NCBI GenBank assembly: GCA_036380435.1
Contig: DASVES010000219.1
Coordinates: 1 to 16,476, forward strand
Origin: DASQDT01 sp036380435
GTDB lineage: Bacteria > Acidobacteriota > Blastocatellia > Pyrinomonadales > Pyrinomonadaceae
Direction: 5' to 3'
Length of the DNA: 16,476 bases
The notes beneath the pieces were generated by a model, which saw only the letters and a program-made list of their open reading frames with translations, was not told the DNA's origin and ran no database searches. Shown here in pieces: positions 14,252 to 16,476 of the stretch. Every line of letters begins with the position of its first letter. Position 1 is the stretch's first letter. The translations under genes and the position numbers were made by a program.

Positions 14252-14653
14252 ATGCAGTTATTTCGCACTTCGACTTTTCTTCGCTGGGTGCTGTTCGCTG
14301 ACGCGGCGACCTGCATCGCCGCCGGATTGCTGCTGATGCTCGGCTCCAGAGTTCTTGAACAGTTCCTCGGGCTGCCGGCGGAGCTATCGCGCTACGCGGG
14401 CGTCAGCCTGCTGCCCTTCGCGGCGCTGCTCGTCTATCTCGCCACGCGGGAGAATCTTTCGTCGCCGGTGGTCTGGGCGGTCATCGCACTCAACGCGCTC
14501 TGGACGGTGGACAGCATTCTGCTCTTGCTGAGCGGATGGATTGAGCCGACCGGACTGGGCAGCGCCTTCATCGTCTTTCAGGCTTTCGGTGTGGCGATGT
14601 TTGCCGCTTTGGAGTATCTCGGCTTGAGGAAGTCGGCGATAGCGGCTGCCTGA
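14252..14653 (+). CDS. Small membrane protein of unknown function, four predicted helices
   Basis: A protein of 133 residues that is mostly hydrophobic. Four membrane helices are likely, at about 11-31 (VLFADAATCIAAGLLLML), 45-63, 72-92 (VWAVIALNALWTVDSILLLL) and 99-121 (GSAFIVFQAFGVAMFAALEYL). I do not recognise a named family and see no catalytic motif. The ATG at 14252 is supported by GGAGGT (14238-14243) eight bases upstream; the frame is open back to 14150, but without a good start. A second ATG at 14247 is in another frame. The gene is divergent from the MmyB-type regulator, which may control it. A strong hairpin follows at 14689. Confidence 0.8.
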   Translation: MQLFRTSTFLRWVLFADAATCIAAGLLLMLGSRVLEQFLGLPAELSRYAGVSLLPFAALLVYLATRENLSSPVVWAVIALNALWTVDSILLLLSGWIEPTGLGSAFIVFQAFGVAMFAALEYLGLRKSAIAAA

Positions 14654-14688
14654 GGTTACGGCCGGGGGCTTTCGAGGAGAAGGTAACG

Positions 14689-14735
14689 GCGCGACGGGGC
14701 GAGGCTGATTAACAGTCAGCCTCGCCCCGTCGCGC
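14689..14735. terminator. Perfect 20-bp hairpin after the membrane-protein gene, likely terminator
   Basis: Arms 14689-14708 and 14716-14735 are exact reverse complements with a seven-base loop, TTAACAG. The stem is very GC-rich. It starts 35 bases after the stop codon of the membrane-protein gene, the usual place for a terminator. However, the right arm is followed by ACGAAATC rather than a T-tract, and no A-tract precedes the left arm. It may work with help from a factor or be a dispersed palindrome. Confidence 0.6.
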
Positions 14736-14943
14736 ACGAAATCAACCTGTATTTTCTGTAACGGCTGTTCATCTCGTTCCGCGATCTCCGGCGCGGTCGC
14801 GTCGCTTTCCTAATCCCACCTGAACTTTCGCGTGTGGTTGGCGTGACGGACGTGACATGAATCGCCCGGATAAGCTATGCTTTGCCGGCTGCGGTTAGTT
14901 TCAAATCCTCGCATCGCCTCATTGTTTCCCACCGGAGCACGTT
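14736..14943. other. Intergenic region upstream of the response regulator
   Basis: About 200 bases without a convincing reading frame. It should hold the promoter of the response regulator. TTGGCG near 14847 and GATAAGCTATGCT around 14870 are possible but weak elements. I see no repeat or RNA gene here. Confidence 0.4.
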
Positions 14944-15336
14944 GTGAATAAAGCCAGAATCCTCGTCGTCGAGGATCAGCACTTCATGCGAATCGGCATC
15001 ATCGCCCTCCTCAGCGGCGCCGGTTACGAGGTCGCCGAGGCACAAAACGGCGCGGAGGGCCTCGAACTGGCGACGCCGTTCAGGCCCGACGCCGTGACTA
15101 TCGATTACCGCCTCCCCGATACTACCGGGCTTGAATTCGCCGAGACGTTACGCGGTCAGCCGGGATTTGCATCGACCCCCTTCATCCTCGTCACCTCGGA
15201 GCAAATGCCCGGCGACTGCGACTCCACGCCGCTCCCGCACATCACCGCCTACCTGCGTAAGCAAGACTTGATCGAACACCTGTTGCCGTGCCTCGCATCA
15301 CATCTCCGCGGGGAAGCATATTCGCCCGCGTCTTAA
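14944..15336 (+). CDS. Single-domain response regulator (CheY-like receiver)
   Basis: A protein of 130 residues, one receiver domain and nothing else. The acidic pair is Glu10-Asp11 in LVVEDQ, the phosphoacceptor is Asp54 in TIDYRLPDTTG, the conserved threonine is Thr84 in LVTSE and the conserved lysine is Lys106 in YLRKQ. All the switch residues are present, so it should be phosphorylated. With no output domain it must act by binding a partner or by passing phosphate on. The start is a GTG with GGAG (14934-14937) six bases upstream. It faces the hybrid kinase gene, with only 43 bases between the two stop codons; that kinase ends in an HPt domain, which is a plausible phosphate donor, though convergence means they are not cotranscribed. 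Confidence 0.9.
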   Translation: MNKARILVVEDQHFMRIGIIALLSGAGYEVAEAQNGAEGLELATPFRPDAVTIDYRLPDTTGLEFAETLRGQPGFASTPFILVTSEQMPGDCDSTPLPHITAYLRKQDLIEHLLPCLASHLRGEAYSPAS

Positions 15337-15350
15337 GACCGCCCGGCCCC

Positions 15351-15364
15351 CGGCGCACGCGCCG
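15351..15364. terminator. Small GC-rich hairpin between two convergent genes
   Basis: CGGCGCACGCGCCG is a self-complementary 14-base sequence in the 43-base gap between convergent stop codons. There is no T-tract on either side, so a terminator role is only suggested by position. Confidence 0.25.
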
Positions 15365-15379
15365 ACCCCACCAGTCTCG

Positions 15380-16476
15380 CTAGGCGGGGTGAATACATCT
15401 CCACGCTTCCAGCTTGCGCGTGACGTAAATCAGTTCGTCGTCAAGGCGCTTCAACACTTCACGGGCGATAGGCAAATCGTCGCCGGTGGCCGGGTCAATC
15501 AGTTCGGCGCAAACCTTCGACAGGCGGACGGCCCCGAAAAAACCGGCACTCCCCTTCAGCGCATGGGCCTCGCGCCGCACCTTCTCCCGGTCGCGGGAGC
15601 CGTAGGCCTCGCTGATGGCATCGCGGCGCGCGTTGATGTCCTGAAGGAAAGTGTCGATGAGCCGGGCGAGGGCGCCGACATCGCCCCGCTCCCGGAAGCC
15701 GTGCAGGCGCTCTATCAGGCTCAGGTCGAGCACTTCGTCAACAGGGGCGTCCTCTTCAGGGGAGGTGGACTCGGCAGCCCGCACGACGCGGCGGCCGTCC
15801 CACTTCGCGATCAAGTCCTCTAGTTGCTCGCGCGTGAAGGGCTTGCTGAGGTAGTCGTCCATGCCTGCCGCGAGACACCGCTCGCGCGTCCCGGGCATGG
15901 CGTCGGCCGTCATGGCGATCACCGGCGTGTGCCGTCCCGCGCCCTCGCGGCGCCGCAGTTCGGCGGTCGCCGCGTAGCCGTCCATCTCCGGCATCTGGCA
16001 GTCCATCAACACCATCACGTACTCGCCGCGGGCGCACGCGTCGAGCGCGCTCACGCCGTTCGACACGACCACCGCGCCGAACCCCAACTCTTCGAGCAGG
16101 TGAGTCATGAGCATCTGGTTCACCGAGTTGTCTTCGGCCACCAGAATAGTCCGGCCTCCGCCGGGGGACGCGCTCGGCCGGGCGTCACCACCCGGCGGCG
16201 TGGCGACCCCGTGGCGCTGATCCCTGTTAACGAGCGCGAGTAGGTGATCTTTGAGTTGCAGGCGCCGCATGGGCATCGTGAGGAAGGCGTCGAAGAGTCT
16301 TTCGTATTCAATCTCCTCATCGTGCCCGAGGACGGAGGAGGTAATGAGGACGAGCCGCGTGCCGTCAAGTTTGGCGTCGGCCCGAATCCGCCTCGCCAAC
16401 TCAACCCCCCCGCCGCGCAAGCTCTGGAGTTCCAACAGCGCGAAGGTGAAGGGCGCGCCCTCGGCCTGCGCCTCGC
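15380..16476 (-). CDS. Hybrid sensor histidine kinase, C-terminal part (degenerate receiver, receiver, HPt); runs off the window
   Basis: Only the last 365 or so residues are visible; the frame stays open to base 16476, so sensor, dimerisation and ATPase domains should lie beyond the edge. Three domains are seen in order. First, a receiver-like domain (about 16476-16230) in which the phosphoacceptor region reads LLELQSLRGGG instead of the usual LLD-MPxMDG and the lysine motif reads LTMPMR instead of LTKPxR. Second, a complete receiver (about 16160-15800): AEDNSVNQ, LMDCQMPEMDGY, AMTADAM and LSKPF. Third, an HPt domain (about 15720-15400) with its histidine in AHALKGSAGFFGA. This layout resembles BarA- or ArcB-like phosphorelay kinases. 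A TTG at 16433 could mimic a start but cuts the first domain in half. Confidence 0.9.
   Translation of the reverse strand, partial: EAQAEGAPFTFALLELQSLRGGGVELARRIRADAKLDGTRLVLITSSVLGHDEEIEYERLFDAFLTMPMRRLQLKDHLLALVNRDQRHGVATPPGGDARPSASPGGGRTILVAEDNSVNQMLMTHLLEELGFGAVVVSNGVSALDACARGEYVMVLMDCQMPEMDGYAATAELRRREGAGRHTPVIAMTADAMPGTRERCLAAGMDDYLSKPFTREQLEDLIAKWDGRRVVRAAESTSPEEDAPVDEVLDLSLIERLHGFRERGDVGALARLIDTFLQDINARRDAISEAYGSRDREKVRREAHALKGSAGFFGAVRLSKVCAELIDPATGDDLPIAREVLKRLDDELIYVTRKLEAWRCIHPA

Overview
The window is GC-rich chromosomal DNA of ordinary bacterial type. The full leuABCD set, the spinster-like MFS carrier, the MmyB-type regulator, the DUF6526-like protein and the hairpins of short tandem repeats between genes together suggest an environmental acidobacterium, perhaps class Blastocatellia. 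That is an impression from gene content and style, not a phylogenetic result. I see no tRNA, rRNA, CRISPR array, transposase or phage gene.

Layout. 1-2792 (+): an acyl-CoA synthetase-like AMP ligase and a secreted PHB-depolymerase-family esterase, separated by a perfect 31-bp inverted repeat. 2856-4280 (+): an MFS carrier. 4354-10070 (+): a LysR regulator, then leuA, leuB, leuC and leuD, the branch that turns 2-oxoisovalerate into the leucine precursor. 10025-10213: a remnant resembling the C-terminus of PEP carboxylase, run into the end of leuD. 10234-12635 (+): an MsbA-like ABC exporter and a small DUF6526-like membrane protein. 12791-14095 (-): an MmyB-type regulator followed by an NTF2/SnoaL-like protein. 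14252-14653 (+): a four-helix membrane protein, divergent from that regulator. 14944-16476: a single-domain response regulator (+) facing a hybrid histidine kinase C-terminus (-) that runs off the window.

The leucine region is the most informative part. LeuA ends right after its catalytic region and lacks the C-terminal allosteric domain that normally senses leucine. A LysR gene stands directly upstream, with a T-N11-A box just before a good sigma70-type promoter for leuA. A strong intrinsic terminator lies between leuA and leuB. The leuB-leuC and leuC-leuD gaps are filled entirely by long hairpins of 7-base tandem repeats that end one base before, or directly at, the next ATG, and neither of those genes shows a Shine-Dalgarno sequence. 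Control of leucine synthesis may therefore have moved from enzyme feedback to transcription and RNA structure; this is inference.

I did not find a clearly new multi-gene system. The best candidates for follow-up are the heptamer hairpins at gene starts, the truncated LeuA with its terminator, the PEP carboxylase remnant that lengthens LeuD, and the degenerate receiver in the hybrid kinase.
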